Positions 1 through 11,400 of a DNA stretch of 64,000 nucleotides are shown piece after piece. Origin of the DNA: Zonotrichia leucophrys gambelii (taxonomy: Eukaryota; Chordata; Aves; Passeriformes; Passerellidae); NCBI RefSeq assembly GCF_028769735.1, contig NC_088173.1:71546463-71610462 (forward strand). The letters run 5' to 3'. The first letter of the stretch is position 1. Every line of letters starts with the position of its first letter. Under the pieces are notes generated by a model. That model saw only the letters and a list, made by a program, of their open reading frames with translations, made no database searches and was not told the origin of the DNA. The translations under genes were made by a program, and so were the position numbers.

Positions 1-727
1 TTTTGGGATTTGATGGTGGCAACAGCCAGGAAGGGTAAGTTCTTTCCATGGATGCTGAAGGAAATTCCTTGAGGTGCCCAGAAATAACACCTGCAGTGTC
101 TGTTTCATGCCACTTCCAGGGGACAAATCCTGGGAATGCTCAGTTCTTTGGATACCAGACCTAGGGAAAGGGAGCAGGGAAAGGTGACAGCTTTCCCTCC
201 TTTATTCCTGACCTCGGCCCTGCTCCGATGAGTCACCGGAGTGACTCACGGGCAGTGGTTCATCCATGGCGTTTTCCCCCCTTTCCCGGGATTTGTGCCA
301 CGAACTCCTCCAGCCTCCTCGGAACTGGTTTCAGTTTTACAGAGAGGAGGGAAGGCTTTTTCCAAATTCCACCAATTTTCAGGATCCTGGGAGTGGTCTG
401 AAGGGAATTCTGAGGTGATTTTTTGCATCCCTCGTGTCCGAGTGTTTCCTTGCCCTTTTCCTCTTGTCCCTCAGATCTCCCACCCCATGGATTTTGCTCC
501 AATAAAGTCTGAACTTCTTGGTTTCCTTGGAGCACTCCAGGACACTTTGGATACAGGTGATGAGGGCTTGGAGGGCATTCCTGGAGCTGCAGAAAAGGCA
601 GCATGCATGAAGGGCTGGAATTCCACAAGCAGGATGGCATTCCAAATTCCAGGCTTAAAAGGGATTTCCACTTTGTCTTATCCTTCGGAAAGGGATTGTC
701 CCTCTGTGCTGGACACACCTGGAATTC
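1..727. other. Window start: non-repeat background
   Basis: No recognisable gene. A 5' splice-like GGTAAGT occurs at about 34-40 behind a short open stretch, so the first ~35 bases could be the end of an exon cut by the window edge; this is too short to judge. The clear feature is the AP-1 palindrome at 229-248, listed separately. Confidence 0.4.
229..248. promoter_or_regulatory. Inverted pair of AP-1 (TRE) sites
   Basis: Two consensus AP-1 heptamers, TGAGTCA (229-235) and TGACTCA (242-248), form a perfect inverted repeat with 8-bp arms (TGAGTCAC / GTGACTCA) around a 4-bp CGGA centre. AP-1 (Fos/Jun), NRL/MAF or BACH-type bZIP dimers bind such heptamers. The symmetry is seen directly; any enhancer role is inference. 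Confidence 0.45.
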
Positions 728-1097
728 TATGTCCAGGTCTGGGCCCCTCAACTCATGGAGGGGCTGAAGAGTTTCCAGGGAAAGGAACAGAGCTGGGAAG
801 GGGCTGGAGAATTCCTGAGGGAGCTGGGAAGAGGCTCAGCCTGGAGAAAAGGAGGATCCACAGAGATCTTTTCCATCTCTGAAATTCCCTGACAGGAGGG
901 GGATTTGGGATCTGCTCCCAGGGAACAACAGGAAAAGAGGGAATGGCCTCAGGCTGTGCCAGGGGAGGCTCAGGCTGGACATCAGCAGGAATTTTTCCAT
1001 GAAAAGGGTGGTCAGGCATTGGAATTGCCCAGGGAATGGTGCAGTCCCCATCCCTGGAGGCATCCAAGGAAAGCTTGGATGTGGCACCAAGTTTTTC
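728..1097 (+). mobile_element. CR1 LINE fragment, older subfamily, sense
   Basis: Diverged CR1 3' portion. It carries the order typical of this subfamily: GAGCTGGGAAGGGGCTGGAG, a GCCTGGAGAAAAGGAGG block, GGAATGGCCTCAGGCTGTGC, and a CATCCCTGGAGGCATCCAAG block before the end. No intact reverse transcriptase frame is present, so it is a dead 5'-truncated copy. Sister copies with the same layout lie at 48.1 and 50.65 kb. Confidence 0.8.
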
Positions 1098-1288
1098 TGG
1101 GAATCTTTGCCATGGCCTCCCCACCTTCACAGGGAAGAATTTTTCCTGGTGTTGAGGGATTTTCCCTGCCCTTTCTGTGATTTTTATGCCACTCCCAAGT
1201 GCATCCTCTGTCCCTAAATTGGTTTTTGGGATCTCACTTTGAAGCCTTTCAGTCTCCCTGCTGGTGGAACTGGAACTTTGGGAGCCAG

Positions 1289-1576
1289 TCCCTCAATTCC
1301 AGGGATTCTCCAAGAGCGAATCCCTCAATTTGAGGGATAACCCAAGAGCCAATCCCTCAATTTTAGGGATTCTCCAAGAGCCAATCCCTCAATTTTAGTA
1401 ATTCTCCAAGAGCCAATCCTTCAGTTCCTGGGATAATCCAAGAGCCAACCACTCATTTCTAGGGATTATCCATGAGCCAATCCCTCAATTTTAGGGATTC
1501 TCCAAGAGTCAAACTTTCAATTCCACAGATTCTCCCAGAGCCAATCCCTCAATTCCAGGGATACTCCAAGAGTATC
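1289..1576. repeat. 32-bp tandem array, nine units, no indels
   Basis: Units starting TCCCTCAAT recur at 1289, 1321, 1353, 1385, 1417, 1449, 1481, 1513 and 1545, exactly 32 bp apart. The consensus runs from TCCCTCAATTTTAGGGATTC to CTCCAAGAGCCAA. Units differ by substitutions only. The period is not a multiple of three, so it does not encode a protein repeat. Confidence 0.93.
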
Positions 1577-1589
1577 TCCAGGTACTTCC

Positions 1590-3326
1590 CGAAATTCTCT
1601 GACAGGATTGTGGGAATGGTCTCTTCTCCCAGCCATTCCTGGATTTATTCATCCACTCCTGGAGATGGAAATCTTTCCCTTGCAGCAAAATCCTCACTTT
1701 TGCTGAGGACTCTCAATGGAAGCACTAGGATTTTTTTTTCTTTTCCTTTGGGATGCATGAGGACAAGAGACCCCCAAATCCTGTGTGTTTTCCAGAGGAG
1801 AGCAATATTCCTGAGTTTATTCCCAATGCCAAGTTAGTCAGTGAAAGGACAGCCTGAAATTGGCTTGGAAGACAAGAAGGGAATAAAGGATTTTCTTCCC
1901 AGACCCGCCTGGCTCCTGCCAGGACAGTGGAAGTTTTCCATCTTTCCCAGGAAATACCAAAAACAAAATGTGCTCCTAAAAATGGTTGGCTGGGATTTGA
2001 GCTTCTCCGGGTCAAGGAAAATCCTGGATCCACATCTATTTTTTGGGATTAATGAGGTTATGAATGGGATGTGTTGATTCTCCTCTCATTCCCTAAGTTT
2101 GCCTTCACAAGGGGGAATGGCTTCCCAAGGAAGGGACAGATGGGATGTTGGGAAGGAACCATCCTGTCCCCATTCCCTGGGATTAAATCCTGACTCCCAC
2201 CAGCTCCTCCCTCCTGCCAGGGAATTGTGGAGAACCAGGAGTTCCTTTTGTCCAGCCTGACCCATGGAAACACTTCAACCATGGGAAAACCTCTGGAAAG
2301 CACATCCTGGAACGCATTTCCCCTTGGATTGGGATCCCTCACCCAGAACAAGGAGAGTTTGAGCAGTCTGGGCTGTCAAAAACCAGGATCAGCCCTGAGC
2401 ACACCCAAAATCTGGGTCCTGCAAGGGCAAAGAATGGAGAGAGCAAAGCACGGTGGGTGTGTAGTTGATCTCCTTCCCACTTTATCCCAGAAATCCAGCT
2501 TTTCCAAAATTCCTGGCTCTGGCCCTGCTGAAAACCCTGGGTGACCCAAACCACCCCAGGGACAGTTTCTTTTGTGGCTCTCTGGCCACTTTTCTTCTCT
2601 GAAGTTGCCACAGCTTCACTTCCCTTCCCATGACAAGTGTGGGATTCACTGCTCCGATTGGGAAATGTGGGAGAGGAAACCCAGTCCAGCTCTTTTCCCG
2701 GTGGTTTGGGGCACAGAGACCTTGGATACAAGCCATGGAATTGTTGAGCAACCTTGGGAGAGTGACAGAGGCAAGATTTGCCGGGGAAATGAGGTTTGCC
2801 TGCACTCCATGGAGGTCCTGCAGCCCAGATGTGGGAGGGAAGCTGGAAATTTGGGATTTGTGGGATTCAGGAGGGGAAGGAGACTCATCCCTGGGCTGTC
2901 TGGTGCAGACTGGTCCATAACCACCATGGTCAGGCCCTGCACTCGGGGCTGGATTGTTGGAATCTCCATCCCAAATCCCTCCTCGGCATGACCTTGACTC
3001 ATCCCTCGTGGTTTCCTGGAGGGACAGGGACAGCTCGGATCCTGGAATTCTGACAGGGTTCCCACCAAGGAGTTTCTGCAGCACTGAGGGTGTTGCATGT
3101 CCTGGGAGAAGCTCCAAATGTAGGGAAAGTGGGAGGTGGGATGGGGAAATGCAGATGGATCGGCTTGGGTAGGGTGGGATGTCCATGCCCTGAGTCTGGT
3201 GCGGGCTGGGAAGGAATGCCCGGAATTTTTCCCTTAAAAAAGAAATCAGGAATAACCGTTTTCCTTCTGAAGCAAGCATGGACAATCATGGACCAAGACT
3301 CTGAAGTGATGCAGGAGATGAAAAGA
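1590..3326. other. Non-coding background, GGAAT/ATTCC-rich
   Basis: No gene or named repeat recognised. Open frames on both strands overlap each other and show no family resemblance. The sequence is dominated by short words such as GGAAT, ATTCC, TTCCC and GGGA. Confidence 0.5.
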
Positions 3327-3650
3327 AAATCATGGAATGATTTGGGTGGGAAGGGATCTTCAAGATCGTCTGTTCCACTCTGAAACCTCCCACTGTCCCA
3401 GGTGGATCCAGCCTGGCCTTGGGCACTGCCAGGGATCCAGGGGCAGCCACAGCAAATCTGGGAATTCCAGCCCAGCCAGCAATTCCTTGCCAAGATCCCA
3501 GCCCAATCTCCCCTTTCCCAGTGGGAGCCATTCCCTGGCTCCTGTCCCTGCAGGCCTTGTCCCCAGTCCCTCTCCAGCTCTCCTGGAGCCCCTGCAGGGA
3601 CTCTGAGCATTCCCTGAATTTTTCTCTTCTCCAGGTTGGGCATTCCCACC
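3327..3650 (-). mobile_element. CR1 LINE 3' fragment, young-looking, antisense
   Basis: Read on the plus strand, it starts with the reverse complement of the CR1 tail (AATCATGGAATGATTTGGG), then runs through the conserved 3' body (CAGGTGGATCCAGCCTGGCC, CCACAGCAAATCTGGGAATT, AGCAATTCCTTGCCAAGATC). The body is nearly identical to copies at 12.8, 31.1, 34.1, 35.4, 46.1, 54.6 and 63.3 kb. Overlapping open frames here are repeat shadows, not genes. Confidence 0.9.
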
Positions 3651-4084
3651 TCATCCCCCAAAACACCAAGGATTCATCACCGAAACCTGCTTGAACTTCC
3701 TGTTGCTTTTCCTTTGCCTTCCCACGTGTTCCAACAATCCGAATTTATCATCTTCCATCATAAGAAAAACACTTCTGCGCAATAAAAATTGGGAATAACA
3801 TCCTTGAAGGACCTTTGGTTCTGCTTCCAAAAAAGTCTCCCTTCCAAACCCCGCCTATTTCTGTGGACGGGAACAATGATCCCAGGTCAAGATTTCCAAA
3901 GCCGGGCATTTTTGGAGTCAGAAATTCCGGTCCGAGACAAGAACGGAGGAAAGAATTTTGTTTTCTTAACCCCGACAAAATGCAAATTTCCAAAGGCCAA
4001 AATTTCCCGGGAATTAGAAATCCTGAAATTTGGCTGGTATCACTTCCGAGCCTGGTAGCTGCAGTTTTGCCAAAATTTGGGAAT
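3651..4084. other. Non-repeat background
   Basis: No gene or named repeat recognised; CpG dinucleotides are scattered around 3850-3950. Confidence 0.4.
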
Positions 4085-4330
4085 AAATAGGATTTTTCCA
4101 GGCTGACTCATCCTAAATAAAGGAGCCAGTGTGTGCGAGCCAAAAGTGAGGAGATTTGCCCTTTCCTGATAAATTATTGAGGAATTTTACCTGGGAGCAG
4201 TTGGATTTTCCATTGCTTTTTTCCAAAGTTTCCCGTCTTTTATTCTCACCTCCTAATGAGGTATTAATGAGCTGCTGGTGGTTTATTTAATTAAGGGCAA
4301 AACCATTAATGGGATGTGAAATCTTTACCG
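4085..4330. promoter_or_regulatory. Candidate conserved non-coding element, AT-rich
   Basis: This block lacks the GGAAT-rich texture of its surroundings. It contains an AP-1 heptamer TGACTCA (4104-4110) and a cluster of TAAT homeodomain cores, including CCTAATGAGGTATTAATGAG, a TTTATTTAATTAAG stretch and CCATTAATGG. Such clusters are typical of vertebrate enhancers. Conservation cannot be tested here, so this is a composition-based guess. Confidence 0.3.
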
Positions 4331-6787
4331 AGATCCAGGTTTTTTAATAAAAAGAGGGATGTGTTAGAGGAGAAATCATTCCTGAAAATTTCCAGCTTGG
4401 AGCAGTTATTCCAACACCATCCTCGGGCTGTTTGTAGCCATCGGGTGGTGTTGGAATTAATTTGTGTTAATTTATGCCCAAAATTGGAGAAGCCTGGCTG
4501 GAATTTTTGGGGGTAATCAGCAGAAAATTCCACTTTTTCCATAGTTTTGAGCCATTTTTCCTCTTTTTCCTTCATTTTTACTTTCACGAGGAAAGGCTCG
4601 GGAAGAAAAATGGATCATGGGAAAAGAGATATGGATTAAGAGAAATTCCTCACCCAGATTTATTTGCAAGTTTTGCTGGGAATTTATTTCCAGGTTTCCA
4701 ATTTCACCCTTTCATCCATGACAGAACCTTCAGATCTCCTAAAATTCCTGATTTCCCGTTTTTCCAGAGAATCACCAAGCTGGGAGCCCCATTAAAGAGT
4801 TCATCCACAAATAGAATTCTTTGGAAGTGCAGAGTGGGAAAAATCCACACCTGGAACCCAGTCTGAGTTTGGATCTGACTCCAAACTCAGAGTTGGGAAT
4901 GTGAACAAGCCTGTCTGTATGATGCTAAAAATCCTGGTCACCAAAATATCCTGTGTATGGAATTCCATGGATATTCCCTAATATCCACCCTGCCAGCTCC
5001 TTATCCAGCCAAAATTCTGTTTACAAATAAATGCCGATAATTGGGATGATTCCCAAAGAGATAAATGGTGGGATGTGCCAAAATCCCAAAGCTTTCTGCT
5101 TTAATCCTTGATATGTTGGATAGCTGGGAAGCTCCAATCCTCTCTCGTTCCCAGAAAAGCTTTTCACAAATGGGGATCCCATAAAAATCCACGGAATTTG
5201 TGGATGGATAGAGGGAAAAAAAGAGTTTCCAATTATTTTGGCTTGAAGTTGATTTTCCACCTTTTTAAACCATCCCTAACTCACTTTTCCCAGTTTTCCC
5301 AGATCTTAAATCCCTCCAGGGATGGGGCATCTACACCCCCTCTGGAAAATCTCATCCAAAGGGACAGAGCGAGGTCATTCCCATGCTTTTAGTTGGTATT
5401 TGTGATGATTCTGGAAAAAATCCCAAACCAGCAGGATTTTTCCCTGATTTCCAGCTTTGGAGCCATTGGCACAGAAGCTGGAGCTGCTCTGCATTCCCAT
5501 TTTTCTTATGGAATTGAACAGGGATTGGTTCCGCAGCCTCTCTCCCTTCGGTTTCCTCATGGAAAATCCGGCTTTAAATAACCGGATAATGCAGGGAATC
5601 ATTGGCTGGCAGCGGTTTCCTCTGGGTTTGGCCCAAGAACTTTGGGATTCGGATCAACCCTGCCCATCCCAGAAGAAAATCCACAGGCACATGGAGCTGA
5701 TCAGGCTTTGTGAGGTTTTATTTTTAGGAATATTATCCTGATATTTTAAGGATTTCACGTCTCCCCCTCTAAAAACCAGGAGCGGCACAGCTGACCTTTA
5801 GCAGGCTGTAAACCGATCCCTTTTCCCACTTTTCTCTTGGAGCCAAATGACTCCGGGAGCCAAGGATGACCCAATCCCGGAAAAACTGTGGCCTTTTAAA
5901 CCTGACCTGTTGATAAGGAATTTCTGGGATGGGTGGATGGGAATAAAGGACGGACACGAGCCAGTGCTAAGCTCCAAAATTGGAATATAAACACAAAAAA
6001 AAAAGGGGGAAAAATCCGCCTGGAGGAGCCACAGGGAAAAGGGTGGGATCCAAGATCCATAAAAATGTGGTTTTCCAGGGGAGGCTGCTAAATATAAAAA
6101 CCCTATGGAGAACTATAAATTCCTAATAAATGGGATTGAACTACTGGAGGGAAATCAGGCTCGGGAAAAGAGCAGGAAAGCTGGAAATGAGCTGAGAGCA
6201 GGACACAGCTCTTTGGGATGTGGATTTTGGGTTATTCCAGAACTGAATTTGGGCTCTGGATCAGGATTTGGGGAATGTTGTGGGAATTGAAGGTGTTCCC
6301 ACAGCTCCCAGAGGAGCCAAGGTCCCAAGGAAAGGTCCCAGATCCCAAGGAAAAATTTTCTTCAGCGGGACACGAACTCACTGGGACCTGGAATTCCACT
6401 GGGACCTGAAATAAGGATTTAGGACCAGTTCCAAATGGATTTTCTTATTTTTCCCAGTAAAGGTAGGCCAGGCAATAAATCACTGGATTCCATGGAATTC
6501 AGCTTGGGATTCTCTCTGCTCCTGTTTTAAGGATAAACTGTGGCACCTATGGTTCTCCCAAGGATCCTGAAGTCAGGCTTTACGGAATTTATCAGCACAA
6601 CAGAAAGCAAATTTCCCAAATTCCAAGTTTTTCCATATCCTGAATGAATTCCAGATCTATAATTCCTGCAGCCTCATTATTTCCCCCCTTTTTTTTTCCA
6701 ATTATTTGGGCTCTTTTCCAGAAGTGGGAATAATTATTTGCCATAAGCAGAGCACTGGTTGAGCCCACACTTCCTAGAATTCCAAAA
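4331..6787. other. Non-coding background
   Basis: No gene or named repeat recognised. A short poly-A run lies near 5993-6004. Moderately AT-rich stretches alternate with GGAAT-rich ones. Overlapping open frames have no recognisable product. Confidence 0.5.
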
Positions 6788-6886
6788 TCTTGGAATGGGT
6801 TGGGTTGGACTTTAGTGATCATCCCATTCCAAGTGCACGGACAACTCCCACACACTCCAACCTGGCCTTGGACACTTCCAGTAAAA
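6788..6886 (-). mobile_element. CR1 LINE 3'-end fragment, antisense
   Basis: Reverse complement of the CR1 3' end: TTGGAATGGGTTGGGTTGGA, an ATCATCCCATTCCAAG block, then CCAACCTGGCCTTGGACACT. Diverged and about 100 bp long. Confidence 0.75.
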
Positions 6887-7417
6887 TTTGCTGTAATTAG
6901 GAGGGAAAATCCTGTTTCCAGAGGGGCTCCCAGGAGAATTGACATGGAAAAATGAGCTGGGATCAGTGGGATCTTCACTTTAGGTGGCACTTTTGGAATC
7001 CTTGTTTTCTCACACCGGAGCTCCCGTTTTCCCAGCTCTGGGATCAACGATTCCCGCTGCTGAGCCTGCCGGAGCTGGGTGAGAATTCCTGGCTCCTCTT
7101 CCCGGCGTTTTCCAAGGTGAACGAGGCTGGAGCAGGGAGCTCATTAACAGGGAGGCTCCGTGAGCCAAGAGTTCATTAAGGAAGGAATAATTGGGATCTT
7201 CCCAAGGCGGCTTTGCGCAAACAGCGCCGGGAACGAAGGCAGGGAAAGGCCGGAACGGCAGGGCCGGCACGTCCCCGCTCCCGGATTTTGTAGGGAATCT
7301 TTGTTGGTGGTGACGATCCCGGGCTTGGCTCTTCCCAAGGACAAATGTCTGGGAGCGCGCGGTGACGTCACCGTCAGCCCTGGCCTGGCTGTCACCTCCT
7401 GTCCCTGGGTGGCAGCC
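6887..7417. other. CpG-richer unique sequence
   Basis: From about 7020 to 7400 CpG density rises (for example CCGGCACGTCCCCGCTCCCG and CGCGCGGTGACGTCACCG near 7350-7375, which includes a palindromic CRE, TGACGTCA). No gene identified. It could be a regulatory element or an unrecognised exon. Confidence 0.35.
7362..7369. promoter_or_regulatory. CRE-like site TGACGTCA
   Basis: Full 8-bp palindromic cAMP-response element core inside a CpG-rich stretch. CREB/ATF proteins bind this core; use here is not shown. Confidence 0.35.
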
Positions 7418-7672
7418 AAAAAACCGGGATTTAAGGGATCTGGACAGCCAGGCCAGGGCATGGCCGGGAAAGGCCTGGTGGGACTCATTCCCAAGATTTC
7501 CAAAGGAAAACTTCCCACCTCCCAAGATTCGTGCTGCATTCCCAAAAAACCGGGATTTAAGGGATCTGGACAGCCAGGCCAGGGCATGGCCGGGAAAGGC
7601 CTGGTGGGACTCATTCCCAAGATTTCCAAAGGAAAACTTCCCACCTCCCAAGATTCGTGCTGCATTCCCAAA
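7418..7672. repeat. 126-bp perfect or near-perfect tandem duplication
   Basis: The segment starting AAAAAACCGGGATTTAAGGG is present twice with a 126-bp period (CGGGATTTAA at 7425 and 7551), and I saw no mismatch between the copies. It contains GGCCAGGGCATGGCCGGGAA and ends CGTGCTGCATTCCC. The period is divisible by three, so two overlapping frames stay open and appear as duplicated peptides on both strands. Identity implies a very recent duplication or an assembly duplication. Confidence 0.95.
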
Positions 7673-7754
7673 AGCTGGATGGGATAGCTAAAAAGAAAGG
7701 GGGAGTGACTTGTTCGGGATGTTCTGGTCCTGTTATCCAGGGGCAGCCTGGAAA

Positions 7755-8632
7755 ATGTTGTGGGATTTTTTTATCAATCTTTTATTTTTAATATAAATTT
7801 AAAATGCAATTTAAATAAAATTCAGGCATAATCAAGAATGTAATTTAAATATAATTTCTGTGTAATTTTAAATATAATTTTAATGTAATTTTAATATTAA
7901 TATAACATTTATATGTTTTAAATTTAATTTTCAATGTAATTTTGCATTTTTTGCATAATTCTAAATGTAATTTAAATAAAATTTCAACTCTAGCTTTAAA
8001 TGTATTTTAAATATATCTTTATAGAATTTTTAATTAATACTAAATATAATTCTAAATACAATTTCAAATATTTTTTAAAATATAAATGTATTTTAAAATA
8101 TATTTAAAATGTACTTTTAAAAATAGCATTTGAATATATTTCACATATTATTTTCTAATATAATTTTAGATGTAATTTAAAATAAAATTTAAATATGATT
8201 CTTAATATATTTTCAATATAATGCTGATAAAATTTTAAATATATTTTATATCATTTAAAATCTACTTTTCAATACACTTATAAAAGGATTGTTTAATATC
8301 ATTCTAAGTGTAATTAAGAATATATTTTAAATATGATTCTTAACATAATTTCAGTATGATTTTGATATTATTTTCAGTATAATTTTCAATATATTTTATG
8401 TAATTTAAAATATAATTTGAAATAAAAAATTTAAAAATATTTTTTTAATATTTTAAATGCAATTTAAAAATATATTTTAAATGTGATTCCTAATGTATTT
8501 TAATCTATTTTAAAATGGATTTGAATGCAATTTAAAATATAATTATAAAATATATTTCAAACATAATTTAAAATTTATTTTATGTAAATAAAAATATAAT
8601 TTTAATAGAATTTTAAAAATTGAGGATTTATT
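7755..8632. repeat. 880-bp AT-rich island of degenerate ATTTTAAATATA units
   Basis: Almost purely A/T, built of short degenerate words (AATTTTAAATATA, TAATTTAAAT, TATATTTTAAAT) with scattered G and C. The edges are abrupt against sequence of about 50 percent GC. A matrix-attachment, DNA-unwinding or replication-timing role is possible but only inferred. Confidence 0.9.
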
Positions 8633-8649
8633 TCCTTCCCTATCCTAAG

Positions 8650-8712
8650 CGGATCCAATCCCCAATGTCCAACCTGGCCTTGGTCACTTCCAGAGATCCA
8701 GGGGCAAGAAAC
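8650..8712 (-). mobile_element. CR1 LINE short fragment, antisense
   Basis: GGATCCAATCCCCAATGTCC, then an AACCTGGCCTTGG block and TTCCAGAGATCCAGGGGCA, match the reverse complement of the CR1 3' body. It sits at the edge of the AT-rich island. Confidence 0.7.
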
Positions 8713-9376
8713 CTGGGAAGAGGGAATGGATAATCCCCTCTGCCATAATCCCAAAAGCCAAATCCCTGCAGGAATTTCCCTGACAGCAATCCCATTGGGA
8801 TGAGCGTGGCTGGTGCTCCAAGGAGTGACATTCCAGCTGCTCCTTGGGAGCCTCGGCCTAAGAGGCCTCCTGGAATCTCAGCTTCACCTGGGAAGCTCCA
8901 ATCCCACTCTTTTGTTGGAATATTTCTCCATCCAATCCACCTCCTGTATCCTCTTTTCCTGCTTTTCCAGAACTTCCCAGATTCCCCATTCCTGGCTCAC
9001 TTTGGAAATCGCAACTCTGGCTAAGCCTAAAGCTTGGGAAGGTGAATCCGAGCGATTCAGGCCAGGCCTAAACTCAGCTCTGCCCAAACACTGCAGACAT
9101 AGAGAGGCTGAAAACTGCAGGAATTTTGCTCAGTCCCAGGAAAAACCTGGAACTGACGCAGCTCTTCCCAACCATGCCCTGACCATGCCATGATCCACCA
9201 GAAATCCCAGTTTGGACCAGAATTCCCAGCCTGTGGTGACGACACAAAGGGATTCAGCTCCCGGGCAGGACAAACCCAGATCCCTTAAATCCCAGGACAT
9301 TGGGAATTTTCTGCTGTGGGACTGGGAATCCACCTGAGGACATGGAGATGGGATATCAGGAATGATTTTTTTTTAT
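8713..9376. other. Non-coding background
   Basis: No gene or named repeat recognised. Confidence 0.4.
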
Positions 9377-9560
9377 CAGAGGGTGGGGAGGGGCTGGGCT
9401 GGAATTCCCAGATTTGCTGTGGCTGCCCCTGGATCCCTGGAAATGTCCAAGGCCAGGTTGGTCACTGGGGCTTGGAGCCACCTGGGATTGTGGGAAGTGT
9501 TGGGGTTGGAATTTGATCATCTTTGATGTCCCTTCCCACTCAAACCATTCCATGATTTCC
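9377..9560 (+). mobile_element. CR1 LINE 3' fragment, sense
   Basis: GGGGCTGGGCTGGAATTCCC, then the CTGTGGCTGCCCCTGGATCC body, a TTTGATCATCTTTGATGTCC segment and a tail CAAACCATTCCATGATT. Truncated at the 5' end. Confidence 0.88.
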
Positions 9561-11311
9561 AGCTTCTGGGACACACTGCTGGGATCCTGGAGCTTCCTGA
9601 GAGCTCCAGGCTCCCTCTGGCATTCCGGATCCTCCATTTCCAGGTGAAGAGTCTGAAGTTTCCCCTTGGAAATCTGTGAGGCGTCAAAATTCCCACCCCA
9701 CCAAGTCTCCCTTTGTTCATCTCCCAAAATTCCCCCAAAAAAGCAACTCCAAAATCAAATTAAAGCATTTGGATTATTTTTTCTTGCCAGCAAAATATTT
9801 TTGGAGCAGAAAAGGATTTTTTTAAAATTTCATTTGGGAACAAACCCTTCAAAAATGAAAGTGTGGGATTTTCTAACTGAACTGGAATTTGTAGCTTTTC
9901 TACACAGGTCGCTGTTAGAACATAAATTAAGAAAAGTCCAAGAATTCCGAGAAGTTACACATCCCATGGAATTCCTTCTGGATGGTGGTGCAGTTTTTCT
10001 GGAATTCAGTGAAAACAAATCCTAAATAAATTCAGTGGAAGCCAAGGATCATTTTCTGATCACTCGGGGAAGGAATTGTTGACCTTTCAAAAATTTTATC
10101 CTAATTGAGTCAATTTTCCAATTTCCAGCAATTTTTTACCGTTTGCTTCTCCGGTCCATCCCAATCCAGGTGTTGCTGGAATTTTGGCTTTTTATTGGAG
10201 GCTTTGAGCAACAGAATTCCAGAGTTCAGTCTCCGCCAGCTCAGCCAGAGGTGATGGATGGAGGATTCCAAAGGTTGGACACGTGACTGGAGCTCGGCTG
10301 TTCCAGAGCCTGAGCCAGGGACATTTCCAACATTCCCAGCCTGGGAATGACCCTGCCAGGGGACGTGGGAAGCAGGAACTGACTCCAGATAAGGCCCTGT
10401 TACCTTTTCCCGCTGTTTTCTTGGAACAAAGAGATCCATATATTCTGAACCCTTGACTTATCCCACTCTTTCCCGAGTTCTTTCCAACCACAAGATTTCC
10501 CTCAGTTCTGGGTTTGGTTTCTTCCCATCCATCATTATTTTTTTATTTTTTTCTCCCTTTTAATTTTTTTTTTTCCATATTAACTCTCATCCTTCCTCGC
10601 TCCTTTCTCATTCCCTCCCTCCCCAAAAAAAGGGAATTTAAATTCCAACCGGTCGCGGATGTCAAAGAGGCGGGAGCAGCTCCAAAGGCAATTTTTGGGG
10701 AGTTCATCCAGAGGTCAAAGACGTTGGCAGCGGGACAAGGAAGAGGAAAAATCCTACCCAGGCCCTGCTGTGTCATCGTCATCCCACTTGGCCGGAGCGG
10801 GATGGGACCGGAGCGGGGCAGGAATGTGGTTTTCCAAAGCCTCAGGAATAAAAAGCCACCTCTGAGCCTTGGCTTTGGCCACCGGAGTTTTGGGGTTGCC
10901 CAAGAGGAGAGGGAATGGGAAGGGCAGCCAGGAAGAGTGGAAAGGAGGCAATTCCAGATGGATGCAGCAGCTGTGGCTGCTCCAGGGGGACGTGGAGAGG
11001 CAGGGTGGGATGGGAAAAGGGAAAAGCGGGATAGAGGGAACGTCGGGATGGAGGAGATGGGTGACTAGGTGGGAATGAGTCCCTGATAGGCACGAAAATG
11101 TGGAGATCCAAGGAATTTCCATGCTTGTTCCTCCACAGAGCAAAAACTGGATGTTCCAAGTTTCCATCAGCTCATCCATGGATTGATGAGGTGCAGGTCA
11201 GCAAGGAGAGTGGTTCCCTCACAAAGGAGCAGAAATCATGGAGACAATCTGGGAAAAGCCAACGGCTGGTGGAAGGGTAGAGAGTCTCACTCAGAAGAAA
11301 CATCCAGGAAA
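9561..11311. other. Background with a CpG-richer patch near 10.64-10.83 kb
   Basis: Mostly ordinary. Around 10640-10830 the sequence is CpG-richer (CCAACCGGTCGCGGATGTC and GGCCGGAGCGGGATGGGACC). No gene could be named. Confidence 0.35.
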
Positions 11312-11400
11312 TCGTGGAATTGTGGAATGGTTGGAATGGAACCAAATCCCATCTCATCCCAACCCCAACACCTTCCAATGGTCAGGTGGAGCCTGGGAAA
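11312..11400 (-). mobile_element. Probable CR1 LINE 3'-end fragment, antisense
   Basis: GTGGAATTGTGGAATGGTTG followed by a CCCATCTCATCCCAACCCC block and CAGGTGGAGCCTGGGAAACT resemble a decayed CR1 tail and 3' end. Short and diverged. Confidence 0.5.

Noticed and set aside
1289..1576. CRISPR-like regular repeat spacing
   Set aside because: Units are contiguous tandem repeats without unique spacers, and the genome is vertebrate.
2320..2375. Minus-strand exon-like piece ending in CTGG|GTGAGG
   Set aside because: Short, weak acceptor, no frame continuity; it illustrates how often such sites arise by chance here.
7036..7078. 43-nt exon-like piece (TTTTCCCAG acceptor, G|GTGAGA donor, reading LWDQRFPLLSLPEL)
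   Set aside because: TTTTCCCAG is extremely common in this window, so the acceptor has little weight; too short and without partners.
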